In this document: one piece after another, positions 1 through 8,940 of the stretch | Layout: every line of letters starts with the position of its first letter | How positions within the stretch are numbered: the stretch's first letter is position 1 | NCBI GenBank assembly: GCA_963665735.1 | Contig: OY762444.1 | Span: 3,100,001-3,164,000, forward strand | Direction: 5' to 3' | Source of the DNA: CATOSK01 sp963665735 | GTDB taxonomy: Bacteria; Chloroflexota; Dehalococcoidia; Lucifugimonadales; UBA3495 | Length of the DNA: 64,000 nt | Program-made: the position numbers and the translations under genes | The notes under the pieces: generated by a model | Seen by the model: only the letters and a program-made list of their open reading frames with translations | Told to the model about the DNA's origin: nothing | The model's database searches: none

Positions 1-1
1 G

Positions 2-748
2 CAGCCCCAAATATCCAAAGACATTATCGAGCGCGTCAAAACCCGTAACCCTCTTCCAGTTTACGAGCGGGCCGACAGACTGCTCCGATCCATAGCCAGC
101 CAAGGGGCATTCGGCGAGTATGTTGAAGTGTCACCTGAAAAATCCCTTACCGCTCTAGCGTGGTCGGAATCTACTCGATGGGAAGAGGTTTACCGCCTCC
201 TGGGATTTCTGCAACAAAAAGAGTGGCTATACGCGGGAACATTTCAAGAGAATATGTTCAAGGGTTACGTCACCGTGGACGGTCACAGCCGCATCGGAGA
301 ACAACGAGTCAATGCCGATTCCACCCAAGCATTTGTGGCTATGTGGTTCGACGAAAGCATGACGGAATCTTACGTCAAGGGAATCCAGCCTGCTATCGAG
401 GACGCAGGGTATAAGCCCAGGCGAATCGACGACAAAGAACATATCAACAAAATCGAGGATGAGATTATAGCCGAAATCCGCCGTTCCAGGTTCCTAGTAG
501 CGGATTTTACGCATGGACGTGGAGGGGCCAGAGGTGGGGTTTATTACGAGGCGGGGTTCGCTCAAGGTCTCGGCTTGCCGGTAATTTTCACCTGTCGCAA
601 AAGCCATGTGAAGAAATTGCACTTCGACACCAGCCACTATAACCATATCGTTTGGGAAACCCCTGATGACCTGCGGGAGAAATTAACGAACCGTATCCTC
701 GCGGTAATGGGTGAAGGGCCTGGGGTACACACGCCCTTATCACGTTAG
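2..748 (+). CDS. TIR / nucleoside 2-deoxyribosyltransferase-like protein (5' end outside window)
   Basis: The reading frame is open from base 2 through a possible GTG at 128, so the real start probably lies upstream of the window. The C-terminal half carries a Rossmann-like domain with an AFVAMWF strand, a D-E-I-x-x-E-I-R helix, a VADFT strand and YYEAGFAQGLGLPVIF. That arrangement is typical of the nucleoside 2-deoxyribosyltransferase/TIR-like fold, and the Glu of YYEAG sits where the family's catalytic Glu lies. The N-terminal part is a helical region I do not recognise. Such domains are common as NAD- or nucleotide-cleaving effectors in defence, but no partner gene is visible. Base composition is less GC-rich than the metabolic genes downstream. 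Substrate is unknown. Confidence 0.7.
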   Translation, partial: QPQISKDIIERVKTRNPLPVYERADRLLRSIASQGAFGEYVEVSPEKSLTALAWSESTRWEEVYRLLGFLQQKEWLYAGTFQENMFKGYVTVDGHSRIGEQRVNADSTQAFVAMWFDESMTESYVKGIQPAIEDAGYKPRRIDDKEHINKIEDEIIAEIRRSRFLVADFTHGRGGARGGVYYEAGFAQGLGLPVIFTCRKSHVKKLHFDTSHYNHIVWETPDDLREKLTNRILAVMGEGPGVHTPLSR

Positions 749-853
749 GGTTGCCGGCCAGTCGTCCCCGCCGGTGAAAGCACTGCCGTTTGCAGTGTCG
801 GAGGTGGCCGCCAACGGGTATGAGGGGTTCTTGCGGGAATGATGGTGGGCTGC

Positions 854-3526
854 CTACGTTTCGACGCTGTTGGCGTTTGACGGCGCCCTTTTCAACCGCG
901 CTACCAGCAGGAGCAAGGACGGCAGCACCAGCAGGGAAGCGACGCCGGCCATCAATACCATCACCGCCGAGATTATCCCGTAGGTTGAAAAGAGGGGCAT
1001 GGGGGCGAACCCCAAAACGGCGAATCCGACAATGCTGGATGCGGCGGAGCCGGCCAGGGCCGCGCCGGTGCCGGCGGCGGCAGTTTGCAACGCCCCCGGA
1101 GCGTCGGGATGCAGGGGCATTTCCTGGCGGAAACGCTGGGTCATGTGAATGGAAAAGTCTATGCCCACCCCGATGGATACGGCGGCGATGGTGGCGGTTA
1201 CGAAGTTTAGGCTGTAGCCGGTCAGGTACATGAAGGCGTACAGCCAGGACACCACCAGGCCGATGGGAAGGGTGGTCACCAGGGCATAGCTGACGGAACG
1301 CATCCAAAAGGCCAGCAGCAGGAAACAGGCGATGGCGGCCACCGGCAGGGATATGGTCAAGGCACGGGTGGTGGCGGCCAGAGTAGCTTCCCGGGTAAAG
1401 GGCGAGCCGGTTACGCCGGCCTCGGAAATGGTCGGCAGTTCCCGCAAGGGCGCCAAGTCCCGCTCCAATGACTCCCTGGCCGCTGCCAGGTTGGCCTGCT
1501 CTCTGGCGCCCAGAATGCCCAAGGTAATCACGGTGGCCTGTTCTTCGCCGTCCTGGGCCAGAATTTCCCCCACCTGGGCCGTATCATAAGCCAGGGTTTG
1601 CTCATCCAAAGGCACGCCGTTAGCCAGGATGTATTGGTAGGTGGCCCGCAGTTGCTCCTCGGTGTCGGGGATTCCGTCGCCGTCGTTGTCGGTGATGGCA
1701 GTCCCGGTAGCGTCCAATACGGCTTGCCGGGCCGTTTCCGACCCGGTGACGCGGCCCAGCAACTGGAACACCGTGCGACTGTATAGGAACACGCTGCCGT
1801 CCCGGGCGCTGGTCAGGTTCGGGTTGTCTCCAAAGCGTTCCAGCAGTTCCCGCAAACCCTGGAGAGACTCGGGGGCGGCCAGATTCCCCCGGAGGTAAAT
1901 GTTGGCCTGCTCGCCGGACAGGGAAGGGCTGATGTGCTGGTCCAGCTTGTCCACGCCAACCACGAATTCGGATTCCCGGTCGAAGAAGTCCTTTACGTCA
2001 AACTTGGGTTCCAGTTGGAAGGCCAGGTAGGTGGTGGCGGCGGTGCCGGCCGCCACCAGGGGCAGAATCACCCAGGGCGCCCGGGCCAGCAGCATTATCA
2101 GCCGAGTAACGCCGAACCTGGAATAGCCGGCCTGTCCACCGGGATTGTCCCCATCCTCATGCGGGCCGTCAGTGGTCATATCGGGAGATTCCCGCCGCCG
2201 GTCCAGCCGCATGATGATTAGCGGAATGAGGAACCCCATGATGATAAAGTTGGAAAGCACCGCAATGCCGGCGGCAATTCCGAAGCCGATAATGGTCTCA
2301 ATTCCCGACGTTACGTTGGCCAGGAAAGCTATCCCGTCGGAAAGGGTAGCCAACGCCAAGGCTCCCAGCACCCCGGCCAGGCCGGCGCGGAGGGCCGCGG
2401 CCGACCTTCCATCCTGTCGCCGGTTTCCTGCAAGGCAGCTTGTCTCGACAGGAAAACGAGCGGCGGGCAATTTCAGGGCGCGCGCCCGTTCCTCGTTGTA
2501 CCGGGCCACCGCGTGAATCAGGAAATCGGCCCCCAGCGAAATCATGGCGATGGGCACAATCAGGTCCAGGGTCAAGGACGACTTGAGGCCGATGAGGTTG
2601 GAGATGCCCTTGAGCCAGACCAGGAGAACCATCAGTCCCAGAAATCCCAGACCCACCGCCTTCACCGAGCGCAGCGTCACTCCCACCACTACCAGGACCA
2701 GGACGACGGTAGCGGCGATGTAGGGCATCGCCGTCCGGCCCTGTTCCTGGGAGGTAAGATTCACGTCCAGGGCCACGCCCCAGAGTTGGTAATTCCGCTG
2801 CTCTCCCCGCAGGGTTGCCAGCATCCGGCGATTCAGCCGTTCCTTCACCAGCGCCGATTCGTCGTTGGAAATGGCAACGGTCTGCGGCCCGCCTCCCAAC
2901 TTGGCGTTGTCGGCCACCACGAAAATGGAAAGAGCCGCCGCCTTCCAATGCGTCCGCTCCCGGCCATCAATTACGACGGTCTCCATAGAGGCGTCTTTGG
3001 AAAAGCTTTCCCGGATGAAGTTGCCGTTGGGGCCGGCCAAGGCCAGAGAAATGGCGTCCTTTACCTGGGCGTCGCTGGCCGTTTCCAAGGTTACGTCGCT
3101 GGCGGGGTGCAGCCGGAAAACGTCGTTAACGGCATCGGCCACGGTGAAGATACCCCGCAGTTGACGCTGAGTGTCCACGTCGTAGCCACTGAAAAGGAAC
3201 TCGGCCATATCCGATTCCCGCAGGGCTTGTTCGGCCCGGTATAGTTCCCACAGGGGAGCCTGCCGCAAAACGTCGCCATCCCGGTCTTCAACGATGAAGC
3301 TGGCGATGTGGACCCGTTCGGGAAACTGCCGGTTCACCCGGTCCCGCAGGTCGAAAACCGGGCCGCCGGGTTCCTGGGAAGCCTGCTCGGTGGGTTGCAG
3401 CAGGAACGTGGGGAAGAGGAGGAGGACGGTCAAGGCAAGAATGACGAGGATAGCGCGGCCCGAGTTTCTGACGAAAAGGGCGGCTACTCGGTCGGCCAGC
3501 CGGGAGTCTTTGGTGGAGGGCTGCAT
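854..3526 (-). CDS. RND/MMPL-family exporter with EF-hand-like loop
   Basis: This 890-residue protein has the two-fold RND layout: one membrane helix, a large extracytoplasmic loop, a helix bundle, then the same again. Both halves carry the family's TM4/TM10 motif, GADFLIHAVARYNEE in the first and GVGIDFSIHMTQRF in the second, containing the acidic residues used for proton coupling. It therefore probably exports a hydrophobic or lipid-like substrate using proton motive force. The second extracytoplasmic loop contains DNDGDGIPDTEE (about residue 612), a perfect EF-hand or thrombospondin-type calcium loop. It is a single gene with no adaptor or outer-membrane partner, as usual for MMPL proteins in monoderm-like bacteria. 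Substrate cannot be told. Confidence 0.88.
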   Translation of the reverse strand: MQPSTKDSRLADRVAALFVRNSGRAILVILALTVLLLFPTFLLQPTEQASQEPGGPVFDLRDRVNRQFPERVHIASFIVEDRDGDVLRQAPLWELYRAEQALRESDMAEFLFSGYDVDTQRQLRGIFTVADAVNDVFRLHPASDVTLETASDAQVKDAISLALAGPNGNFIRESFSKDASMETVVIDGRERTHWKAAALSIFVVADNAKLGGGPQTVAISNDESALVKERLNRRMLATLRGEQRNYQLWGVALDVNLTSQEQGRTAMPYIAATVVLVLVVVGVTLRSVKAVGLGFLGLMVLLVWLKGISNLIGLKSSLTLDLIVPIAMISLGADFLIHAVARYNEERARALKLPAARFPVETSCLAGNRRQDGRSAAALRAGLAGVLGALALATLSDGIAFLANVTSGIETIIGFGIAAGIAVLSNFIIMGFLIPLIIMRLDRRRESPDMTTDGPHEDGDNPGGQAGYSRFGVTRLIMLLARAPWVILPLVAAGTAATTYLAFQLEPKFDVKDFFDRESEFVVGVDKLDQHISPSLSGEQANIYLRGNLAAPESLQGLRELLERFGDNPNLTSARDGSVFLYSRTVFQLLGRVTGSETARQAVLDATGTAITDNDGDGIPDTEEQLRATYQYILANGVPLDEQTLAYDTAQVGEILAQDGEEQATVITLGILGAREQANLAAARESLERDLAPLRELPTISEAGVTGSPFTREATLAATTRALTISLPVAAIACFLLLAFWMRSVSYALVTTLPIGLVVSWLYAFMYLTGYSLNFVTATIAAVSIGVGIDFSIHMTQRFRQEMPLHPDAPGALQTAAAGTGAALAGSAASSIVGFAVLGFAPMPLFSTYGIISAVMVLMAGVASLLVLPSLLLLVARLKRAPSNANSVET

Positions 3527-3600
3527 CTAGGTAGTGCGTTTACTTTCGCAATGCGCCGGCAGTTGTAGCCGCAGCGTAAATTAAGGAATCGGGAGTTCAC

Positions 3601-3640
3601 CCCCCACCCTAACCCTCCCCCTGCTAGGGGGAGGGGATTT
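3601..3640. repeat. Dispersed G/C-tract hairpin repeat (family B)
   Basis: This is a copy of a repeat found about ten times between genes here. A C-rich arm (CCCTAACCCTCCCCCT) is followed by a short loop and a G-rich arm (AGGGGGAGGGG) and then ATTTT. It can fold into a strong hairpin and sits between two minus-strand genes. Confidence 0.8.
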
Positions 3641-3666
3641 TGCAGAGGGGCGGAATGGGTTGGCGG

Positions 3667-4146
3667 TTAATCGTCGGCTACGCCGGCGGGTTCTTCCAGT
3701 TGGAGGGGGAAGTTGCCCTCGAAGAGGCCCTTGCCCTCTTGTCGGTCCCATTGGGCGCTGGGCAGTTCGTAGTAAACTTCGATTTCGTTGTCGTCCGGGT
3801 CCAGCAGGTAAACGCCCAGGGAAAGGCCGTGGTCGCCGACGCGCTGGATTCGGACGTTGTTTTCCTTGAGGCGCAGGTAGAGTTCCTGCAAGTCCTCAAA
3901 GGTTTCCATCTGCCAGGCCATGTGGGCCTGTCCGATGATGGAGTGGTCGGGGCCGCCGGAGTCCATGCCGATGGCGCGGATGGCAAGTTCGTGGGATTTT
4001 TCGGTGTCGGCGGACATGAACACGGTGCCGCTGGCTGTCCGTTCCATGACGGTCAGGCCCATGACGCGGGTATAGAAGTCCAGAGACCGCTCCATGTCGC
4101 GGACGCGCATGACCACGTGGCCGAGTCTCATTGGCGTGTAACCCAT
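3667..4146 (-). CDS. VOC-family dioxygenase-like protein (extradiol / glyoxalase fold)
   Basis: This 159-residue protein starts at the ATG at 4146, which has AAGGAGG 7 nt upstream; an in-frame start further upstream would add repeat-derived sequence. It is a two-module vicinal-oxygen-chelate protein. The likely metal ligands are His in LGHVVMRV, His in GQAHMAWQ and Glu in NEIEVYYE, the H-H-E set of type I extradiol dioxygenases and glyoxalases. DPDDNEIEVYYE is typical of catechol 2,3-dioxygenase-like members. It lies directly downstream of an HpaB-type hydroxylase gene on the same strand, which makes ring cleavage of a hydroxylated aromatic a reasonable role. VOC substrate prediction from sequence is weak. 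Confidence 0.8.
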   Translation of the reverse strand: MGYTPMRLGHVVMRVRDMERSLDFYTRVMGLTVMERTASGTVFMSADTEKSHELAIRAIGMDSGGPDHSIIGQAHMAWQMETFEDLQELYLRLKENNVRIQRVGDHGLSLGVYLLDPDDNEIEVYYELPSAQWDRQEGKGLFEGNFPLQLEEPAGVADD

Positions 4147-4192
4147 TTTTGTGCCTCCTTGTTCTTTTAGATGCTTGTCAACCGGAGTTTCC

Positions 4193-4234
4193 ACCCCCAC
4201 CCTAGCCCTCCCCCTACCAGGGGGAGGGGATTTT
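4193..4234. repeat. Dispersed G/C-tract hairpin repeat (family B)
   Basis: A family-B hairpin fills most of the gap between the HpaB-type gene and the VOC gene. On the plus strand it ends in TTTT; for these minus-strand genes it lies inside the transcript and may act as a processing or attenuation hairpin. Confidence 0.75.
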
Positions 4235-4246
4235 CAAGACGCCGTT

Positions 4247-5701
4247 TCAGTCGTCCAGTTCCAGGAAGTCGCGGACGCGTTGCTTGTAGGGTTCCTTGTC
4301 GTAGTTGTTGTAGAGGGCCAGGGAGTTGCGGACGGGGTTGCCGCCAAACATCCGCTCGTAGAGGACTTGCCGGCCGCTGAAGGCGCTGCAAGAGGCGTCC
4401 CAAGCCAGATGAAACAGCCTGGCCCGGTCCCGGGCGGAAGTGGAGTCGGTAGCCATGTATTGATGCAGTTCGGCGGCGATGGGGGTGTCGAAGTCGGCCT
4501 CGGCGGGCAGGGCCATCAGGCTGCTGGTGCCAAGCATTTGCACGATTTCCACCATGCGGGGGTAGATTTGGCGTCCGAAAAGGGTGCGGCCGGCGCGGAT
4601 GGGCGGCAGGGCCGGGGACATGACGCCCCAACGGTTGGGGGCGGCGTCGGCCTCGGCGGCCCGCAGGCAAGCCTGGAGCATATCGCGCTGGACGATGAGT
4701 TCGGCCACCTGTTCCTGGACGTGGGGAATCGTGCCGGAGCCAAGGGTGTCCACCATCAGGTCGGCCAGGCCCAGCATGAACTCGGCCTTGGCGACGCAAC
4801 GGGTCAAGACCTGGTGGCCGGTGTGGGCGTCGGAACTGGTGCCGGCGGCGTAGCCGTTGCAAAGCTCGACGCTGCCCAGCAGAAACACTCGCTCCCACGG
4901 AACGAAAACATCGTCGAAAAAGACCACCGAGTCCATTTCCTCGAACCGGGAACCCAGGGGGTGATTGAAATGGGAGCGGCCCAGGTCGAAACTCTCCCGG
5001 CAAAGGAATTTCACGCCCGGCGTGTCGCAGGGAATGGAGAAGGAAAAGGACTGGCGGCCATCGTCGTCGGCCAGCCGGTGGGACGCCACGGGATAAATGG
5101 CGATTTCGTCGGAAATGGGGCCGAGGGTCGCCAGCACCCGGCTGCCCCGCACCACGATGCCGGAGTCGGTCTCTTTAACCAGGGTCAGGGCCACTTCGTC
5201 GCTGAGGGTGTCGGCGGCGTTGGCGGTGCGGCGGCGCTGGAGGTTGACCAGGGCGTGAGTCAGGGCAACGTCGTTTTCCCGCAGAAATTCATGGTAGTTG
5301 ACCACGTTGGCGGCGAACTCGGGGCGGTCCTGGGCGAAGTAGCCGGAGGCGCCGGCCCAGGCGGTGAAAATTACGTTGAGGAAGTCGGGGGAACGGCCCA
5401 TCATGCCGCAGGACGCCCTGGCCCAGTGGGTCATCATGCCGCGCTTGCGTTCCAGGTCGGCGGCGGTCTGGGGAATAAGATAGGACAGGCCCGCCGGGTC
5501 GCCGGAGGAAGGGGAGGCGAAGGTCATTTCTTCCCGCATCACCGGGTCGTGCTGCATATCGTAGAGGGCGGCGACGGACTTGACGCCGTTGCAAAGGGCG
5601 GGATGGGTAGTTACGTCGTTGACAAGCTCGCCGTCAATCCATACTTCGCGGGGGTGGTCTTTGAGTCCCTGGATGTATTGCTGTCCGGTGCGCGCCGGCA
5701 T
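4247..5701 (-). CDS. 4-hydroxyphenylacetate 3-monooxygenase-type (HpaB family) flavin-dependent hydroxylase
   Basis: This 484-residue protein starts at the ATG at 5701 (MPARTGQQYIQGLKDH), which has AAAGAGG 8 nt upstream. The N-terminal TGQQYIQGLKD, the RGMMTHWARASCGMMGRSPD block and the FVPWERVFLLG segment are hallmarks of the HpaB/PvcC/4-hydroxybutyryl-CoA dehydratase-like acyl-CoA-dehydrogenase fold. Family members use FADH2 from a separate reductase to ortho-hydroxylate phenols. Length matches HpaB (about 480-520). No HpaC reductase gene is adjacent, so reduced flavin must come from elsewhere. The next gene downstream is a VOC dioxygenase candidate, giving a plausible hydroxylation and meta-cleavage pair. 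The exact phenolic substrate is unknown. Confidence 0.85.
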   Translation of the reverse strand: MPARTGQQYIQGLKDHPREVWIDGELVNDVTTHPALCNGVKSVAALYDMQHDPVMREEMTFASPSSGDPAGLSYLIPQTAADLERKRGMMTHWARASCGMMGRSPDFLNVIFTAWAGASGYFAQDRPEFAANVVNYHEFLRENDVALTHALVNLQRRRTANAADTLSDEVALTLVKETDSGIVVRGSRVLATLGPISDEIAIYPVASHRLADDDGRQSFSFSIPCDTPGVKFLCRESFDLGRSHFNHPLGSRFEEMDSVVFFDDVFVPWERVFLLGSVELCNGYAAGTSSDAHTGHQVLTRCVAKAEFMLGLADLMVDTLGSGTIPHVQEQVAELIVQRDMLQACLRAAEADAAPNRWGVMSPALPPIRAGRTLFGRQIYPRMVEIVQMLGTSSLMALPAEADFDTPIAAELHQYMATDSTSARDRARLFHLAWDASCSAFSGRQVLYERMFGGNPVRNSLALYNNYDKEPYKQRVRDFLELDD

Positions 5702-5850
5702 AATTCTGGCCTCTTTCTGTGCTGATGTCCGCCGGAGTCGGCCCGTTGCCAACGGTATAGCAAGGTTGGGATGGGGTCAAGGGTTTGGGGGGTGCCCCCG
5801 TAGGACCAACCCGGGGGTTTTCGGAAATAGTGACGGCCCTGACGACCGGG

Positions 5851-5882
5851 ATTTCTGGATTCCGGCCTTCGCCGGAATGACG
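5851..5882. repeat. Short palindromic repeat (family A)
   Basis: ATTCCGGCCTTCGCCGGAAT forms a perfect 8-bp stem with a 4-nt loop, preceded by TTTCTGG and followed by GACG. It is one of many copies in the window and lies in the 290-bp gap between divergent genes; nothing else is recognisable in that gap. Confidence 0.8.
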
Positions 5883-5991
5883 ATCCAACTTTGGAAAGAC
5901 CCTCCGGGTTGGGCGTCCCATCTGGCGGAAGTGGGCCGTATCTGATAATCTGCTGGCAGGACATAACCACAAATCGGGTTGGAGTTTTCCG

Positions 5992-6654
5992 GTGACTTCC
6001 AAGGCGTTGAGCGACAGGTTCGATACCTCTGGGGAAAGGTTTTCCGACGACCTGCGGCTGCGGCTGCGGCGGGCGATTAGCTGGGTGGAACGGGCGGAGC
6101 GGGAAAATAACGACGTTGACGCCGCTTTTGTTTTCTACTGGATTGCTTTTAACGCCATGTACGCATCAGACCACGCGGACGGGTACGAAAGGGCGGAGTC
6201 GGAGTCCCGCAATCGTTTCCTGGGCAATGTGGTGGAGCTTGACCGGGATAATCGGATGCAGCCGATTATCTGGCAGCGGCTGGCCGAACCCATCCGGCTG
6301 CTGGTCAACAACCGATATGTGTTTCAACCCTTCTGGAAACACTATAACCTGGTGGACGGCTACGACGACTGGGCCGAGCGGTTTGAACGGAGCAAGGAAA
6401 TTGCGGCTACCGCGCTGGCGCAGCGGGATACCCTGGCGACGCTGCGGATTGTGTTTGACCGCCTTTACGTGCTGCGGAACCAACTTTTGCACGGCGGGGC
6501 GACCTGGAACGGTTCGGTCAACCGGCGGCAGGTGCAGGACGGGGCGTTGACGATGGCCTTTCTGTCGCCGTTGTTCATCATGCTGATGATGGACAACCCC
6601 AGCGTTTCCTGGGGGCCGCCGCATTACCCGCCGGACGGCCGGCAGCAACACTGA
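5992..6654 (+). CDS. HEPN-like domain protein, putative RNase
   Basis: This 220-residue all-helical protein starts at a GTG with GGAG upstream. The helix AAFVFYWIAFNAMYAS and the late motif RLYVLRNQLLHGGATW match Apea/HEPN-type proteins. R-N-Q-L-L-H supplies the R-x4-H signature of HEPN ribonucleases. HEPN proteins often act as toxins or abortive-infection effectors. No nucleotidyltransferase-like antitoxin partner is adjacent; the neighbours are a divergent HpaB-type gene and an esterase gene separated by long repeat-filled gaps. The RNase role is inferred from the motif only. Confidence 0.6.
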   Translation: MTSKALSDRFDTSGERFSDDLRLRLRRAISWVERAERENNDVDAAFVFYWIAFNAMYASDHADGYERAESESRNRFLGNVVELDRDNRMQPIIWQRLAEPIRLLVNNRYVFQPFWKHYNLVDGYDDWAERFERSKEIAATALAQRDTLATLRIVFDRLYVLRNQLLHGGATWNGSVNRRQVQDGALTMAFLSPLFIMLMMDNPSVSWGPPHYPPDGRQQH

Positions 6655-7083
6655 ACGGGGAAAGCGGCTTGTCGGAAAGCGGGGCGGTACGTACAATGGG
6701 GACGGCGGGGGAAATTGTCCAGCCAGTTGGAGATGTATCGTCATTCCGGCTTTGGCCGGAATCCAGAAAGGCAAGCACGCAACAGCGTTCTTTAAGGCAA
6801 GGATTCCTGGATACCGGCCTGCGCCGGTATGACGGGTTAGGCGCCCCCATGTCACCCTGAACGAAGGGAAGGGTCTAAAATCCTCCGGTTAAGGCGGCGT
6901 TGGTTTCAGATAAGGATTTGAGATTCTTCGCTGCGCTCAGAATGACATGGAAGGGCTGGGAATTTCTGGATACCGGCCTACGCCGGTATGACGGTGGAGC
7001 TGGTTTTGACCCCCACCCTAGCCCTCCCCCTAGCAGGGGGAGGGGACTATGGCAATAAGACTATGGCGATAAAAGGAAGGCGT
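6655..7083. repeat. 429-bp gap filled by dispersed repeats (families A, C and B)
   Basis: The gap holds no gene. In order it contains a composite element of two outward-facing family-A palindromes (about 6739-6836), one family-C element of about 100 bp (6850-6948, TCACCCTGAACGAAG to CAGAATGACA), a further family-A palindrome (about 6964-6993) and a family-B hairpin (about 7009-7047). Several repeat types next to each other suggest a tolerated insertion site. Confidence 0.8.
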
Positions 7084-8013
7084 ATGCCCAGACCGGCGGC
7101 GGACAAGTACGTTTCCAAGGTTAAACGGCCCAAGGACATTGACCGTTTTTGGGAAGAGGTCTTGGCGGAAACGGCCAGGATTCCCCTGGAGCCGGAGGTC
7201 AACCATGACCCGTTGCGCTCCACCGGGGGAATTGACGTTTACGAGGTCTTTTACAACAGCCTGGACGGGGTGCGTATCGCCGGATGGTACGCCCGTCCCA
7301 GGGAAACCAACAGCCGGCTGCCGGGCCTGCTCCAGGTTCCCGGCTACCAGATGGAGCCGCCCGTCCCCAAGGCGTGGGCTGGCAAGGGTTACGCAACTTT
7401 CAGCGTGGCCCCGCGGGGCAAGCTGCGGAGCAATCGCCAGTTTAACCCCGGCTACCCCGGCTTGCTGACCTACGGCATCGTTGACCGCAATACCTACTCC
7501 TACCGGGGTTTCTACATGGACGCCTGCCGGGGCCTGGACTTCCTGCTGGGGCGGGAGGAAGTGGACGGCGGCAGAATCGGCGTTACCGGCCACAGCCAGG
7601 GCGGGGGCCTGACCGTCACCACCGCCGCGCTGCGTCCCGAAACGGTCAAGGTTGCGGCGGCCGGCGCGCCTTATCTCTGCGGGTTCATGGACGCTATCGA
7701 GTTGACCGACGCCTATCCCTACCAGGAAATCGTTGACTACCTGCGGATGCACCCGGAGAGCCGGCAGCAGGTGGAGGATACGCTGGCCTACTTTGACGGC
7801 ATCAACCTGGCTCCGCGAATCCAATGCCCGATAATCGTCAGCGTGGGGTTGCAGGACAGCACTTGCCCGCCGGAAACGGGCTATGCCATGTTCGAGGCCA
7901 TCGGCAGCCCCAACAAGCGGATGTACCCCTACGACGGCCACGGCCATGATGCCAACAACCACCAGCACGACGCCATTATTGATGCTTTCCTGGCGGAGCA
8001 TCTGACGTCATGA
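7084..8013 (+). CDS. Acetyl xylan esterase / cephalosporin-C deacetylase family hydrolase
   Basis: This 309-residue alpha/beta hydrolase is placed from the ATG at 7084 (MPRPAADKYV), which has AAGGAAGG just upstream; a longer start would run into repeat sequence. GHSQGG supplies the nucleophile Ser, VGLQDSTCPP the acid and DGHGHDAN the His, a full triad in AXE1-family spacing. The ERVL-type N-terminal helix (DIDRFWEEVLAE) is typical of the family. Members deacetylate xylo-oligosaccharides or antibiotic intermediates; the real substrate is unknown. It overlaps the next gene by 4 nt (ATGA), implying translational coupling to its degenerate paralogue. Confidence 0.85.
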   Translation: MPRPAADKYVSKVKRPKDIDRFWEEVLAETARIPLEPEVNHDPLRSTGGIDVYEVFYNSLDGVRIAGWYARPRETNSRLPGLLQVPGYQMEPPVPKAWAGKGYATFSVAPRGKLRSNRQFNPGYPGLLTYGIVDRNTYSYRGFYMDACRGLDFLLGREEVDGGRIGVTGHSQGGGLTVTTAALRPETVKVAAAGAPYLCGFMDAIELTDAYPYQEIVDYLRMHPESRQQVEDTLAYFDGINLAPRIQCPIIVSVGLQDSTCPPETGYAMFEAIGSPNKRMYPYDGHGHDANNHQHDAIIDAFLAEHLTS

Positions 8014-8927
8014 CCACCAACGCAGAGACACGACCCGACGATTTCGACAATTATTGGCAGTCCGTCCTGGAAGAACTGGCCGCCGTTCCCGCCGCGCCGG
8101 AAGTGGAAGAGATGCCCCTGCGGTCAACGGAGTTTGCCGACGCCTACGGAGTGCGGCTTACTTCCATCGGGCCGTACCGGATTTTCGGCTACCTGAGCAT
8201 CCCCAAGGGTGACGGGCCGTTTCCCGCCAAGTGCTTTCTGCCCCGCTACGGCAGCGTGGTTGACTTCGTTCCCCAGGGGACTTCCAACGGGCAGCGGCGG
8301 CATTACGTTACCTTTTCCATCTGCGCCCGCGGCCAGCGGCAGGCCGACCAGCCCTACGCCGCCAGCTTTCCGGGGATGCTGACCGACGGCATCACCGACC
8401 CGGCGGCCTACGTTTACCGGGGCATCGCCGCCGACTGCCGCCGGGGTCTGGAATACCTTCTCAGCCGGCCGGAAGTGGACAGCAGCCGGGTGGCGGCCAT
8501 CGGTGCCGACTTATCGCTGATAGCGGCGGCGTTGTTTCCGCAAGTGACGCACCTGGTTTGCACCCCGACGCTGCTGTACCGGACGGCGGATGTGGCCCGG
8601 CGCACGTCGGCCTACCCCCTGGAGGAAATCAACGACTACCTTAGAATGTACCCGGAGCGGGAGGGCCAAGTCCGCGATACTCTTTCCTACTTCGACTTGA
8701 GGTGGTTCGCGCCCCAGGTCAGCGCCAAAACCCTGCTGGTTTCCGGGGCCGATGGCACGGCGTTGGACGCCGAATCTCTTGAACCCTTGGCCCAGGCCGT
8801 CGGGGGTGAAACCGAAGTCCACAAGTCGGAAAATTCCGGGTACAAGGATGGCGTTTACACCGAAGAATGGCTGGCCGGGGAGTTGGGTCTGGCGGAGGCC
8901 AGCTTGCCGCCCCACTGGCGGGGGTGA
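8010..8927 (+). CDS. Acetyl-xylan-esterase-like paralogue lacking catalytic residues
   Basis: This 305-residue protein aligns along its length with the preceding esterase: FDNYWQSVLEELAAVP against IDRFWEEVLAETARIP, and EINDYLRMYPE against EIVDYLRMHPE. At the nucleophile elbow it reads IGADLSL where the neighbour has TGHSQGG, so Ser is replaced by Asp. The catalytic His segment is NSGYKDG instead of GHGHDAN. The acid position may remain (SGADGT). It is intact, shares the family length and overlaps the active gene by ATGA, so it is probably a maintained non-catalytic partner rather than a decayed copy. A different chemistry using the Asp cannot be excluded. Confidence 0.8.
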   Translation: MTTNAETRPDDFDNYWQSVLEELAAVPAAPEVEEMPLRSTEFADAYGVRLTSIGPYRIFGYLSIPKGDGPFPAKCFLPRYGSVVDFVPQGTSNGQRRHYVTFSICARGQRQADQPYAASFPGMLTDGITDPAAYVYRGIAADCRRGLEYLLSRPEVDSSRVAAIGADLSLIAAALFPQVTHLVCTPTLLYRTADVARRTSAYPLEEINDYLRMYPEREGQVRDTLSYFDLRWFAPQVSAKTLLVSGADGTALDAESLEPLAQAVGGETEVHKSENSGYKDGVYTEEWLAGELGLAEASLPPHWRG

Positions 8928-8940
8928 AGGGGTTGTTTTG

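Noticed and set aside
4151..5725. A 524-codon open frame on the plus strand opposite the HpaB-type gene
   Set aside because: Its product is Gly/Val/His-rich with no domain; it is an antisense shadow of a well-supported gene in GC-rich DNA.
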